Of a stretch of DNA of 64,000 bases, positions 9,972 through 18,084 are shown piece after piece (the first letter of the stretch is position 1; each line of letters opens with the position of its first letter). The position numbers and the translations under genes were made by a program. The notes under the pieces were generated by a model. That model saw only the letters and a program-made list of their open reading frames with translations. It was not told where the DNA came from and searched no databases. The stretch comes from Pedosphaera parvula Ellin514 (lineage in GTDB: Bacteria; Verrucomicrobiota; Verrucomicrobiia; Limisphaerales; Pedosphaeraceae): positions 158,529-222,528 of the forward strand of contig NZ_ABOX02000005.1 in the NCBI RefSeq assembly GCF_000172555.1, given 5' to 3'.

Positions 9972-11204
9972 TCATTTGGACCACGAGTCCTTGCCCCCGG
10001 TGAGCCATTCGAGATTGAACCGGGCTACCGTGAGCAGCTTTTGGCGCTCGTAGAAGCAAAGGATGGTGCCATCGGGAAGCACGGCCATGTCCGAATAGGC
10101 GCTTGGCCCCTCTTCCAGGGTTTGGTGCACCGGCCAACTCCTGGCTTCGTCGTAGCTCAACTTAATGGTGAGATTCCTGCGGTCGCGATGTGCTCCCGGC
10201 TGCTCATTTCCTTTGGCGCTGGAGAGATTTTCAGGATTGGAGAACAAGACCCGGTTCGTTTTGTTCGCTGGCATTGTGGAGAGGCGGATGAGACTGGCCA
10301 TGCAGACTGGTTCCACCAAAGCATCGTCAAAGTGTGGCTTGGTCCAATGCGTTGCTCCGTCGGGACTGGTAGTCACCAGCCGGCGATTTGGCTTGGATGC
10401 GCTACGGATATTCAGCATCACGCCCCCATCTGCAAGCTCCATGGCGATGGTCTCATTCGGTTCGACCCAGTCCGCGGTGTTCGGGGCGGCGATTTCTCCG
10501 TGCTGCCAGGTCCGGCCATGGTCGTCGCTATAAATGGTGGTTGCGACCGAGGGGCCATGACCTTTGGCACCGGTCGATATCCAAACTGGAACGACCAGGC
10601 GGCCATTGCTCAGTTGGATGCCGTGTCCTGGGCCGGTGGCGATGACGTTGCAATCATAGGCAGGGCGGAAGCTTTCAAACGCGGCGCTGATATCGGCCGG
10701 CTTGGAGAAAGTCACGCCATCGTCATCGCTCCGCAGGTAGAAGCACTTTTGATAATTGACGCAGTAAAGAAAATGCACTGTACCCGTCTGACGATCCACG
10801 ATTGCCACTGGATTATTTACAGTCTGGTCCGTGTCATTGCCTGCTTTCCGGCGGATGGCAACCGGGCTGCGGGGCAATCTTGGACCAAAATGGGCAATCT
10901 GGCGGGGCGGTTCCCAGGTTTTGCCTCCGTCAGTGCTGCGACGCAGGAAGGTTTCGCTCTCAGCCCAGTCACTGTTGCTGTTCTTGCGCGCTTCGCAATA
11001 GGCCAGCAGCGTGCCGTTGGTGGTGACCACGATTCCGGGAATGCGGTAGAGGGCGTGTCCTTCTTCACCGGCTTTGAATAGATCGATTTTCTCGATGAAT
11101 CCTGGGGCGGCCTGGGTGATCCCGGCAATGGCCGGCAGGAGCAACAGCACAGCCAGGAGTGTTGCAATTTGCAAATGTGGTCGGAAAGGCTTTTGATAAC
11201 TCAT
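9972..11204 (-). CDS. Exo-alpha-sialidase (GH33-like)
   Basis: Secreted sialidase of 410 residues with a signal peptide ending near TQA-AP. The YRIPG motif (about residues 53-57) supplies the first arginine of the catalytic triad. Four Asp-box-like turns are visible: STDGGKTW (~90), RSDDDGVTF (~158), YSDDHGRTW (~225) and SPDGATHW (~280). ETIAMEL near 251 and SAYSD near 370 fit the Glu/Tyr nucleophile pair. The ATG at 11204 is chosen over an upstream TTG. It should release terminal sialic acid from glycans outside the cytoplasm and heads a run with the mutarotase and transporter. A candidate operator lies about 70 bp upstream. Confidence 0.9.
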   Translation of the reverse strand: MSYQKPFRPHLQIATLLAVLLLLPAIAGITQAAPGFIEKIDLFKAGEEGHALYRIPGIVVTTNGTLLAYCEARKNSNSDWAESETFLRRSTDGGKTWEPPRQIAHFGPRLPRSPVAIRRKAGNDTDQTVNNPVAIVDRQTGTVHFLYCVNYQKCFYLRSDDDGVTFSKPADISAAFESFRPAYDCNVIATGPGHGIQLSNGRLVVPVWISTGAKGHGPSVATTIYSDDHGRTWQHGEIAAPNTADWVEPNETIAMELADGGVMLNIRSASKPNRRLVTTSPDGATHWTKPHFDDALVEPVCMASLIRLSTMPANKTNRVLFSNPENLSSAKGNEQPGAHRDRRNLTIKLSYDEARSWPVHQTLEEGPSAYSDMAVLPDGTILCFYERQKLLTVARFNLEWLTGGKDSWSK

Positions 11205-11732
11205 GATACTCAAACACGGTATTGGAATCGTGGACGATAATAGAATCAGTTTTGTTCAGGCACCAGATTTGTTTGCTGGTAAGTTATTATGACCAGCGGC
11301 TCGACGGCCGTGGATGAAGGTTTCTAGCAAAGCGAAGTATACTCCCAAATTATTCGAAGAACGCTGTGACCGGGAGACGCGGTACGTCCATAACATTTTC
11401 TAATTTATGTGATTGTCGTGTAAATTATTTTAGCTTATGCTTCGTTAACCAAAGGCGCGTGATTGCAGGGTTTTTTTTCAGTTTAGATTTACCGCACAAG
11501 TTTAGTTTTGATAATTCAAACGTGTGTGTTGGTGTCCAATTCTGAAGAGGAATGTTGTATATATTTAGGCCAAGAAAGTCAGGTGAAGGCGGGAACGGAT
11601 CTGGTAGATTGCCTCTGACCTTGCATTATGCCGGCAGTTTTAACGGTGCTTCTGGTTAATAAGTTCTTTCCGGCAGTGTCTGTCGTTAGTTTTTCGATTC
11701 ATTCTTATTGTTTATCCCCTACGGAAAGCTGC
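11205..11732. other. Divergent intergenic region between sialidase and Fn3 genes
   Basis: About 530 bp without a convincing gene. It holds the sialidase promoter side, with the inverted repeat at 11275-11297 and an additional ACCAG half-site at 11262-11266, and the AT-rich upstream region of the Fn3 gene. I saw no sigma-54 promoter or terminator here. Confidence 0.6.
11275..11297. promoter_or_regulatory. Candidate operator CTGGT-N11-ACCAG, copy 2
   Basis: Inverted repeat with 6-bp arms GCTGGT and ACCAGC around 11 bp beginning AAGTT, centred about 80 bp upstream of the sialidase ATG. The inner 5-bp arms and the spacer length are identical to the copy at 6197-6217. An extra ACCAG at 11262-11266 forms a second, overlapping inverted pair with the left arm. 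Probably bound by the GntR/LacI-type regulator. Confidence 0.6.
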
Positions 11733-12341
11733 ATGAAACGCCGATGGGAACATTGGCAATCGATTTGCTTGGACGCAGGTATGCTGAAAACTTTCACATC
11801 ATTCAGTTCACAGCAGATGTATCGGGTTCTGAGCCGAGGATTTCGTCTGGCAGTCTTCTGCATGCTTGCTTGTCCCAGTTTGCATGCTTCACAGACTGTA
11901 ACGCTGGCATGGAACAAGAGCCCGGATACCAATGTTGTCGGCTACAACGTTCATTATGGAACCCAAAGCGGTAATTATCAGCAAATGATATCTGCCGGAA
12001 CCAATAAGACGGTAAAAGTGACTGGCCTGACTGATGGTCTTACAAACTACTTTGTTGTGACAGCCTATAATAAGCAAAATGTGGAAAGCACTCCTTCAAA
12101 TGAAATTTCGTTTATAGCGCCGGGACGCCTTTTTATCGCTCCCAAAGCAAAACCGTCTGCCACCTCTACGATTATTTCATTTCCGGCAGCCTCAGGGCAT
12201 TACTATGAAATTTACGCTTCGGAGAACATGAACTCGTGGACGAACGTTTACAAATCTCCGGTGGCCACCACAAATTCCTTTTTACATTTCACGAACTCAT
12301 TAATTTACCAGCATCGCTTTTACAAACTGGTTCTCCATTGA
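11733..12341 (+). CDS. Secreted fibronectin type III protein, EPS-flanking paralogue A
   Basis: Small secreted protein of 202 residues. The ATG at 11733, with GGAAAG four bases upstream, gives almost the same length as its paralogue at 62042 (203 residues); the open frame begins 35 codons earlier. After a hydrophobic signal segment ending HASQ comes one Fn3 domain (VTLAWNKSPDTNVVGYNVHYG ... FVVTAYN), then a ~65-residue C-terminal module with Y-E-I-Y-A-S, S-W and a final FYKLVLH. Its role is unknown. The paired position with the 62-kb copy at the other edge of the EPS locus suggests a surface or matrix function. Confidence 0.8.
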   Translation: MKRRWEHWQSICLDAGMLKTFTSFSSQQMYRVLSRGFRLAVFCMLACPSLHASQTVTLAWNKSPDTNVVGYNVHYGTQSGNYQQMISAGTNKTVKVTGLTDGLTNYFVVTAYNKQNVESTPSNEISFIAPGRLFIAPKAKPSATSTIISFPAASGHYYEIYASENMNSWTNVYKSPVATTNSFLHFTNSLIYQHRFYKLVLH

Positions 12342-12741
12342 TGGACGCAAGATGGAGAGAAAGGTTGGTAATATAAAAGGGAAGGGTTCGAATTTCCACG
12401 TTGCACCGGATTTTTCGGCTTTCAGATCATGGTTCTCTTCGTTAGCGTACGGTTATTGGGCCGCAGGGCAGGTTGGTCAAGCCTTGCGCAGATGTCGTTT
12501 CCAGGCAGGCAATCTGTCAAGGGGCCCGGTTGGTTTTGGATCAGTGGAGTGGTCCAGGAGCATCTGGGTAAAACAGGGGGAATTGCAGAATGAACATTGC
12601 CCAGCTGCAAAATGCAAGGGGGAGTGTCCAAAATTTAGATGGCAAAAAGAGTGTGTTTGTACTGAAACGAGACATTTTTTAATGAAAATACATGAAATTG
12701 GCCTCTTTTTAGCTTGGCATTGCAGATGCTAGGGATACTGT
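12342..12741. other. Intergenic region upstream of a small ORF
   Basis: No convincing long gene; a 126-codon frame at 12352 lacks a ribosome site and any recognisable family. TGGCATTGCAGATGCT at 12715-12730 matches a -24/-12 sigma-54 pattern with correct GG-GC spacing. It ends only 11 bp before the small ORF start, so it would give an almost leaderless transcript, and it has no 15-bp box upstream. Confidence 0.4.
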
Positions 12742-12915
12742 ATGCAAAAAACACCGATATACTTAACTGTTATCCTGATGTTACCGCTTGCTATCATTCT
12801 CCGGAAACTGCGTTCTGCGTTGGAAGCGAAAGTGCCGGTTGGCTATCAAGATGAAAGTGGTTTTCATGTCGGCGTGAAGTCTAATGGTGCAAAATCCTGG
12901 CCTTCCCTCTGGTAA
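12742..12915 (+). CDS. Small membrane-associated protein of 57 residues, unrecognised
   Basis: An intact ORF from ATG at 12742 to TAA at 12913-12915, with AGGGA six bases upstream. The product begins MQKTPIYLTVILMLPLAIIL, a single hydrophobic segment, followed by a basic RKLR, a conserved-looking KVPVGYQDESGFHVG and a short tail ending in tryptophan. The organised layout and good ribosome site make a real gene likely despite the short length. No family is recognised. It stands alone between the Fn3 gene and a decayed region. Confidence 0.55.
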   Translation: MQKTPIYLTVILMLPLAIILRKLRSALEAKVPVGYQDESGFHVGVKSNGAKSWPSLW

Positions 12916-13489
12916 TATATTGCACAATCAAGATTTCAAGCCGCGATGAGGCTCTTCACTCTTGAGTTGGGGCTAATTGTCGTCGGTTTTCTTTGGGGAT
13001 AACGTCGGTTTCCGCGTCGTAAAATCAGGCCAGCCCAGGAAATTGAAATAGTTCCCACCCGTTTCCAGTCGTTTCTTGGCTATCGGTAATTTTTAAAGGA
13101 TCAGTGTAGGTAGCGCCTTCTTCAGCTTTGCTCCTTCGTCACTTTCCAAAAGTGGTTTAATTCGCAAGCCACATGCCTTTCCAAAATACTGCACACATTG
13201 GACTGTGCACCATGTCCCTATAGCATCCGCCATCCCACCATGCGGGTCATCACTGCAGGTATCAAAGGGGAGTCGTTGATTGGCAGCATGTGTTCCATAA
13301 TTGAATTCGGAAATGAGGGCGAGGACTCAAAAGTCGCAACAAGGCTCTGACAAGGGTTAACTTTTAGCCTAAAATTTATGCCTCCTGTTAAACGTGACTC
13401 ATGCGTCCACTGAACCGCTTCCAGATCGCCACATTGTGGCCCGAGTGGAAGCCGGAAGAATGGATGACAACAATGAATTGAGACGAACA

Positions 13490-13680
13490 TGAGGTCCCCG
13501 ATTTCGTGGACACGCAAGCGAGATTCATGTTGATGGTTAGTTTAGTTGGTTTTCACAGTCCACAGGTGATTGGTAACCGAGCGAGCTGTGGAGCCTGGTT
13601 CGGTCGTAAAAGACTTCGATCCACTCGAAGGTACGCAGGCCTGCTGATTTCCGATCCGGGTAGATACGGACTGGCAACTT
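13490..13680 (-). mobile_element. IS3-family transposase (OrfB) 3'-end remnant
   Basis: Read on the minus strand, 13537-13672 encodes RTFEWIEVFYDRTRLHSSLG followed by YQSPVDCENQLN and a TAA at 13537-13539. This is the C-terminal signature of IS3-family integrase-type transposases. The frame meets a stop a little upstream and no DDE residues remain, so only the last ~40 codons survive. After the stop, 13490-13513 reads (minus strand) GTGTCCACGAAATCGGGGAC, similar to IS3-type terminal repeats. No matching left end was found. Confidence 0.7.
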
Positions 13681-13828
13681 TAGTGGTATGGCACCTTAAG
13701 TGGATTTTCAGTAGGATGCGCTCCTCGAGTGAGATCCGATGCCTACAAACGAGACGAGGGGTTGCAGAGTTGTCCTGTTGGAGCATTAAGGAATCGAATT
13801 ATTCGTAAATCTAATGGGAAATACGCTT

Positions 13829-13844
13829 TGGCATGCTGCTTGCG
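13829..13844 (+). promoter_or_regulatory. Orphan sigma-54-like promoter
   Basis: TGGCATGCTGCTTGCG has the -24 GG and -12 GC exactly 12 bp apart and is nearly the same as the element before the sorting substrate at 59554. No open reading frame with a ribosome site follows, and no GTYGGWADHSTTTAC box is seen about 100 bp upstream. Confidence 0.4.
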
Positions 13845-14650
13845 GTTGAGATTTCCAGAAAATCCACTCACCGTGGTGCGGGACAGAATCGCAAATACCG
13901 ATGAGAGACTGGCAATTTGAGCATACAAATTCATCAAAAAGAAGATTGTAGCAAGGGCTAAAAGTGTGTAATTGAAACAATTGCGAGTTGTCTCGTGGAG
14001 CTTAAAAAAACAAGACAACTGCGACGAAGGACTTGGTGAGGGGGAGTTAACTGTTTAGAAGAGAAAAATGTCCGAGGGACATTTGGCGTGGTAGCAGCCG
14101 CGTGTTTTTGGGTTTTAGAGATGGTGACAGTTGCCGGGCTGGGGAGAGGCGGCATCTCCTGCCTGGGCAGGTTTGGTGCGGGCTGTCGGAAAAAATAGGG
14201 TATCGGAAGTATTCATTTGCGGAGACGTACGGTGCCAGAGAGAAAAGTTGAGAGAAAGCATTCTCGCCAACAAGTGCGGAGCCTTGTTTAAATCTGGTCC
14301 AGCACTGTCAAACGGCCGCGAAATTCGGGGGCGGGAGCCATTATTGAGTGGTTGCTGCACATGAGTAGAAAGTGCACTGACTTGACCAGTTGTAAAGTGT
14401 CGGAATTGCATAGGTCGTGTTTGTTTTTTGGAGTTTTGAAGAATTTGGTTGGGTTAGAGGCTTTGTGGGATGCCAGATAGGATTTGTTTGGAGCCTGAAA
14501 TTAGTTCACAGAAAAGTCACAGAAAAAATGTTGCCTCGAGATGTAAATGTAGATTAAATGCTCGACTCCTAGCTCTAGTGAGCCATGGCCAATGGAGCAT
14601 AGTCGTTTAACGAAAATCAGCCAACCGAAACCCATTAAACAACTTTTCCC

Positions 14651-15034
14651 GTGGTCGCCCAAACGATTTCAATGCCGATGAATTCTCCCGCCTGGTATTG
14701 TGCGCGGACAAAGCCGAAGCACGAGCACATTGCGGCGGCGAATTTGCTGCGGCATGCCAACGTGGAGGTTTTCAATCCCCGTTTAAGGGTGGAAAAGGCG
14801 ACTCGCCGAGGAGTAATTCGAGTTTCCGAGCCCCTCTTTCCTTGTTACATTTTTGTTCGATGCGTGATCGAGGAGAAGTTGAACGATATCAGATATGCGA
14901 ATGGGATAAGTACCATTGTCCATTTTGCAAACAGGATTCCGCATATCTCCGATAGTGTGGTAGTTGAGCTGCAAGAGCATTTCAAAGAGATGCGAGAAGC
15001 TATTGTCGATCAAAGACTTAGCGTTGGGCCTTAG
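14651..15034 (+). CDS. NusG/RfaH-like protein, N-terminal NGN part of a split gene
   Basis: About 120 residues with the NGN fold signature: WYCARTKPKHEHIAAANL, an F-NP-L strand and EPLFPCYIFVR. This domain contacts the RNA polymerase clamp in NusG and RfaH. The ATG at 14672 is the likeliest start; a GTG at 14651 opens the frame. The frame stops at TAG 15032-15034, and the KOW part continues in the +1 frame from GTG at 15034. Specialised NusG paralogues of this kind often antiterminate long polysaccharide operons, matching its place at the head of this one. Either two coupled polypeptides or a frameshifted gene. Confidence 0.8.
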   Translation: MVAQTISMPMNSPAWYCARTKPKHEHIAAANLLRHANVEVFNPRLRVEKATRRGVIRVSEPLFPCYIFVRCVIEEKLNDIRYANGISTIVHFANRIPHISDSVVVELQEHFKEMREAIVDQRLSVGP

Positions 15035-15273
15035 TGATCCTGGCGGAACAAGCCTTCCTTGGAATGAGAGCTTCCGTGCTGGAGTTTTTGCCAGCGAAGC
15101 AACGGGTACGCGTCCTGCTTGATTTTCTGGGTCGACCCACGCCCGTAGAAGTGGATAGGAACTCAGTGGCATTGGAAAAGTCTTCTGTGATGGCTGGATT
15201 GCTGGTTGGTGGAATCCAATTGGAAAAACAAAGTAATTTTTTGAAGAAAAGGGCAGGGGAAATCGTTGTTTAG
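15034..15273 (+). CDS. KOW-domain C-terminal part of the split NusG/RfaH-like gene
   Basis: Encodes ~79 residues beginning ILAEQAFLGMRASVLEFLPA and QRVRVLLDFLGRPTPVEVD, the KOW-type beta-barrel that follows NGN in NusG paralogues. The apparent GTG start shares one base with the stop of the NGN part (TAGTG). A single-base shift just before the TAG would join the parts into one ~200-residue protein of normal length. No ribosome site precedes the GTG, so independent translation would depend on reinitiation. Confidence 0.75.
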   Translation: MILAEQAFLGMRASVLEFLPAKQRVRVLLDFLGRPTPVEVDRNSVALEKSSVMAGLLVGGIQLEKQSNFLKKRAGEIVV

Positions 15274-15370
15274 TGGTTCGGCCCAAGTCAAGGCAGTGCA
15301 AGAGGTCTCATTAATCAGATGTTTAAAGAACCTAACTGTAGCGATGTTAATTTTTGTAAAGAATTAATCA

Positions 15371-16180
15371 GTGATTGCGATCACTGACTCTAAAACTATG
15401 GCTTCTCGGATTGCGAATACAAACCAGGTGCGGAATGGCACCTGGCATGAAGCGCCTGTGTACTCAACCTCTCCCCCGGTGCCGCCATGGCTGCGGGCCT
15501 GGGATGTCACGTTAATTCTGCTGGTGTTGCCATTGGTTTTGCCGGTAATGCTGGTGATAGCCATTTTAATCCGGATCAGCTCCCGGGGGCCGATCTTGTT
15601 CCGACAGGAGCGCATAGGATACCTGGGCAAGGGGTTCATGTGCTTGAAATTTCGAACCATGGTGGCGGGCAACGACACCAAAACACACCAAGGACATCTG
15701 AAGCAGTTAATGAAAGCGGATGTTCCGATGGTAAAGATGGACATGAAGGGAGATCCCCGAATCATACCCTTTGGAGTCATTCTGCGCGCCTCCGGCCTGG
15801 ATGAGCTGCCACAACTGTTCAACGTGTTGCAAGGTGAAATGAGCCTGGTTGGGCCGCGGCCATGTGTGCGTTATGAGTATGAAAACTATGAGTTGTGGCA
15901 GAAGGAGCGGTTCAACACGCTGCCGGGGCTTACCGGGTTATGGCAGGTGAGTGGAAAAAACAAAACCACCTTTGATGAGATGATCCGGCTGGATATCGCC
16001 TATTCGAGAAACAAAACTCCCGGATTGTATCTCAAAATCATTTTGAAGACGGTCCCTGCGATTATTGTGCAGATGCTGGAAACCCGCAGATCGCGAAAGG
16101 AACTCTCGCGAGCCGGCACCCAGCTGCAGAGCTCTCAAAGAGAGCCGCTGAATGGCAGGGTGAGCGCAGATGCAAAGTAA
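15371..16180 (+). CDS. Initiating sugar-phosphate transferase (bacterial sugar transferase family)
   Basis: Monotopic phosphoglycosyltransferase of up to 269 residues, expected to load the first sugar phosphate onto undecaprenyl phosphate at the inner membrane. A single membrane segment (about 45-68) is followed by LFRQERIGYLGKGF, KFRTM, the catalytic Asp-Glu pair in SGLDELPQLFN (144-145), MSLVGPRP and LPGLTGLWQVSG. It lacks the N-terminal multi-span domain of WbaP or WcaJ, so it is the short PglC-like form. Starts at GTG 15371 or ATG 15398; neither has a good ribosome site. First biosynthetic enzyme of the locus. Confidence 0.9.
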   Translation: MIAITDSKTMASRIANTNQVRNGTWHEAPVYSTSPPVPPWLRAWDVTLILLVLPLVLPVMLVIAILIRISSRGPILFRQERIGYLGKGFMCLKFRTMVAGNDTKTHQGHLKQLMKADVPMVKMDMKGDPRIIPFGVILRASGLDELPQLFNVLQGEMSLVGPRPCVRYEYENYELWQKERFNTLPGLTGLWQVSGKNKTTFDEMIRLDIAYSRNKTPGLYLKIILKTVPAIIVQMLETRRSRKELSRAGTQLQSSQREPLNGRVSADAK

Positions 16181-16226
16181 CCTGTTCTTTCCTGCGCCGT
16201 AGAAGTTCCAGAACTCAGAAAAAACC

Positions 16227-17438
16227 ATGACAAAGCAAATAAAAGTTGGCGTTGTTGGATTGGGCTATTGGGGTCCAAATCTGGTGCGTAATTTCAGAGT
16301 CCTTTCGGATTGCAGCCTGAAACTAATGTGCGACATGAACACGGCACGACTGTCGCATCTTAAAGCGTTATATCCCGAGGCGGAATGCGAAACGGACTTT
16401 AACCGCATGCTCACCGAAGGCGGCCTGGATGCGGTAATTATCGCCACCGCAGTCCGATTGCACTATCCCATGGCCAAAGCCAGCCTGCTGGCGGGGAAAC
16501 ATACCTTCATAGAAAAGCCAATGGCCATGTCATCAGCAGAATGTGAAGAGCTGATTGATATAGCTCAGAAAAAAGGGTTGGTGCTGATGACCGGGCACAC
16601 ATTCCTTTATTCGCCGGCCGTAAGAAAGATCAAGGAAATCGTCGATTCCGGAGACATCGGGGAAATACGATACATTTGCGCGCGCCGTTTAAATTTGGGG
16701 CTTTTCCAAAAAGATATCAATGTTGCCTGGGATTTGGCTCCGCACGATATTTCGATCATTCTCTCGATCATAGGGGAGCAACCTCACACGGTGAATTGTC
16801 GTGGGAGCGCCCATATCACACCTGGAATTGAGGACGTTACCACCATGTGCCTGAGCTTTCATAAACAGCGCACGGCCATCATCCACAGTAGCTGGCTTGA
16901 TCCGAGAAAGATCAGGGAGATGACGATCGTGGGCAGCAAGCGGATGATTGTTTATGATGACGTAGCCCCGTTGGAGAAGATTAAGATATTTGATGCCCGG
17001 GTTGATCGCCCACCGCATTACGATACTTTTGCTGAATTTCATTACGCATACCATTACGGTGATGCCTACGTTCCGTACTTAAAGCAGGAGGAGCCGTTAA
17101 AGACGGAGTGCCAGCATTTCCTTGACTGTATTAAGCACGGCAGGGATCCGATATCCGGCGGCAAGCAGGGTTTGGAACTTGTGCGCATATTGGAAGCATC
17201 CTCGGCTTCCTTAAAGCAAGGTGGCGGGCCGGTGGACCTCAAGCCGACAGGCAACAAGCTGCGGATAGCATTATCATTCCCCAATACGCCGGCAGTGCCT
17301 TCCGGAAATGGCAGGCACACCAATGGCAATGGCCATGCGAATGGCAAAAGTAACGGCAACGGCAACGGCAACGGCCATGCGAATGGCAAAATTACTGGCA
17401 ACGTCAAGGTAGCCAAGCGTCTTAAAAAATCGCGATAG
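16227..17438 (+). CDS. Gfo/Idh/MocA oxidoreductase (WlbA/WbpB-like)
   Basis: NAD-dependent sugar dehydrogenase of 403 residues with a Rossmann motif GLGYWGPNLVRN (11-22), EKP (96-98) and a WDLAPHDISI catalytic segment near 180. It is followed by a hexapeptide acetyltransferase, the pairing seen in WlbA-WlbB, where WlbA oxidises UDP-GlcNAcA at C3. The last ~45 residues are a low-complexity Asn-Gly-rich tail (HTNGNGHANGK, SNGNGNGNGHANGK) absent from ordinary family members, ending in a basic KRLKKSR. The substrate is inferred from the neighbour and the WbpA gene at 45991. Confidence 0.82.
   Translation: MTKQIKVGVVGLGYWGPNLVRNFRVLSDCSLKLMCDMNTARLSHLKALYPEAECETDFNRMLTEGGLDAVIIATAVRLHYPMAKASLLAGKHTFIEKPMAMSSAECEELIDIAQKKGLVLMTGHTFLYSPAVRKIKEIVDSGDIGEIRYICARRLNLGLFQKDINVAWDLAPHDISIILSIIGEQPHTVNCRGSAHITPGIEDVTTMCLSFHKQRTAIIHSSWLDPRKIREMTIVGSKRMIVYDDVAPLEKIKIFDARVDRPPHYDTFAEFHYAYHYGDAYVPYLKQEEPLKTECQHFLDCIKHGRDPISGGKQGLELVRILEASSASLKQGGGPVDLKPTGNKLRIALSFPNTPAVPSGNGRHTNGNGHANGKSNGNGNGNGHANGKITGNVKVAKRLKKSR
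17331..17391 (+). repeat. Coding tandem repeat in the Gfo/Idh tail
   Basis: The 19-base unit GGCCATGCGAATGGCAAAA occurs at 17331-17349 and again at 17373-17391, separated by short AACGGC repeats. Both encode GHANGK. The unit could expand or contract by slippage and change tail length. Confidence 0.75.
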
Positions 17439-17457
17439 AGATCAGGGCATAAAAGGC

Positions 17458-17961
17458 ATGAGTACGCCGGTGCAAACCTTTCAGCAGATTGCGTCCAACG
17501 TGAAGTTGGGCAAAAACGTCAAGATTTTTGCATTCACGAACCTTTATGGATGTGAACTGGGGGACGATGTCAAAGTTGGAACTTTCGTGGAGATACAAAA
17601 GGGAGCCCGGATCGGGAATCGTTGTAAAATCTCCAGTCACAGTTTCATTTGCGAAGGAGTGACCCTGGAGGACGATGTGTTCATCGGGCACAGCGTCACT
17701 TTTACAAACGATCGTTATCCACGGGCCACGAATGCAGGCGGGCAGTTGCAGACCGAGTCAGATTGGTCCTGCGTACCCACGCTGGTGAAGCGGGGGGCAT
17801 CCATAGGATCCGGTGCGACTTTGCTCTGCGGCATAACGATTGGCGAGAATGCAATGGTGGGTGCGGGCAGTGTGGTGACCAAGGATGTTCCGCCTAACGC
17901 GGTGGTGGCGGGTAATCCGGCGAGAGTGGTCAAAACCCTGGCCGCTGGCGGGCAGCGGTAA
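17458..17961 (+). CDS. Hexapeptide-repeat sugar N-acetyltransferase (WlbB/WbpD-like)
   Basis: Left-handed beta-helix acyltransferase of 167 residues with many [LIV]-G-x4 turns and the ending VGAGSVVTKDVPPNAVVAGNPA. It resembles enzymes that use acetyl-CoA to acetylate the 3-amino group of UDP-2-acetamido-3-amino-2,3-dideoxy-glucuronate. It starts 20 bp after the Gfo/Idh gene with AAAAGG just before the ATG. With the dehydrogenase (45991) and DegT aminotransferase (53216), a four-enzyme route to a diacetamido-uronic acid is plausible. The exact sugar is inferred. Confidence 0.83.
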   Translation: MSTPVQTFQQIASNVKLGKNVKIFAFTNLYGCELGDDVKVGTFVEIQKGARIGNRCKISSHSFICEGVTLEDDVFIGHSVTFTNDRYPRATNAGGQLQTESDWSCVPTLVKRGASIGSGATLLCGITIGENAMVGAGSVVTKDVPPNAVVAGNPARVVKTLAAGGQR

Positions 17962-18084
17962 AAACGCCCTTGCGTTACGAAGAGGACCCGGTTTAAGGCC
18001 TGATCGAAGTCCGCTGCGACGGTGGTGCCGTGTGGTTTGTAGTTTCTGAACCGCATGGAAACGGCTTAGGCATGGTTAAAACGT

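Larger units (their letters stand above)
12916..14650. other. Long, mostly non-coding stretch with mobile-element debris
   Basis: About 1.7 kb without a supported intact gene. It includes an IS3-type transposase remnant (13490-13680) and a sigma-54-like promoter with no gene after it (13829-13844). Short open frames on both strands (for example 13506-13808, 13743-14018 and 14115-14411) have no ribosome site or recognisable domain and are not called. The last 250 bp may contain the promoter of the EPS locus, but I cannot place it. Confidence 0.5.

Noticed and set aside
12352..12732. 126-codon open frame after the Fn3 gene
   Set aside because: No ribosome site or recognisable domain, Trp/Cys-rich random-looking sequence, and it runs up to a better small ORF.
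13082..13096. ATCGGTAATTTTTAA, similar to the 15-bp box
   Set aside because: Two mismatches in invariant positions and about 730 bp from the nearest sigma-54-like site.
14115..14411. Antisense 98-codon frame that could be part of a dispersed intergenic repeat
   Set aside because: No second copy in this window; cannot be supported without a genome search.
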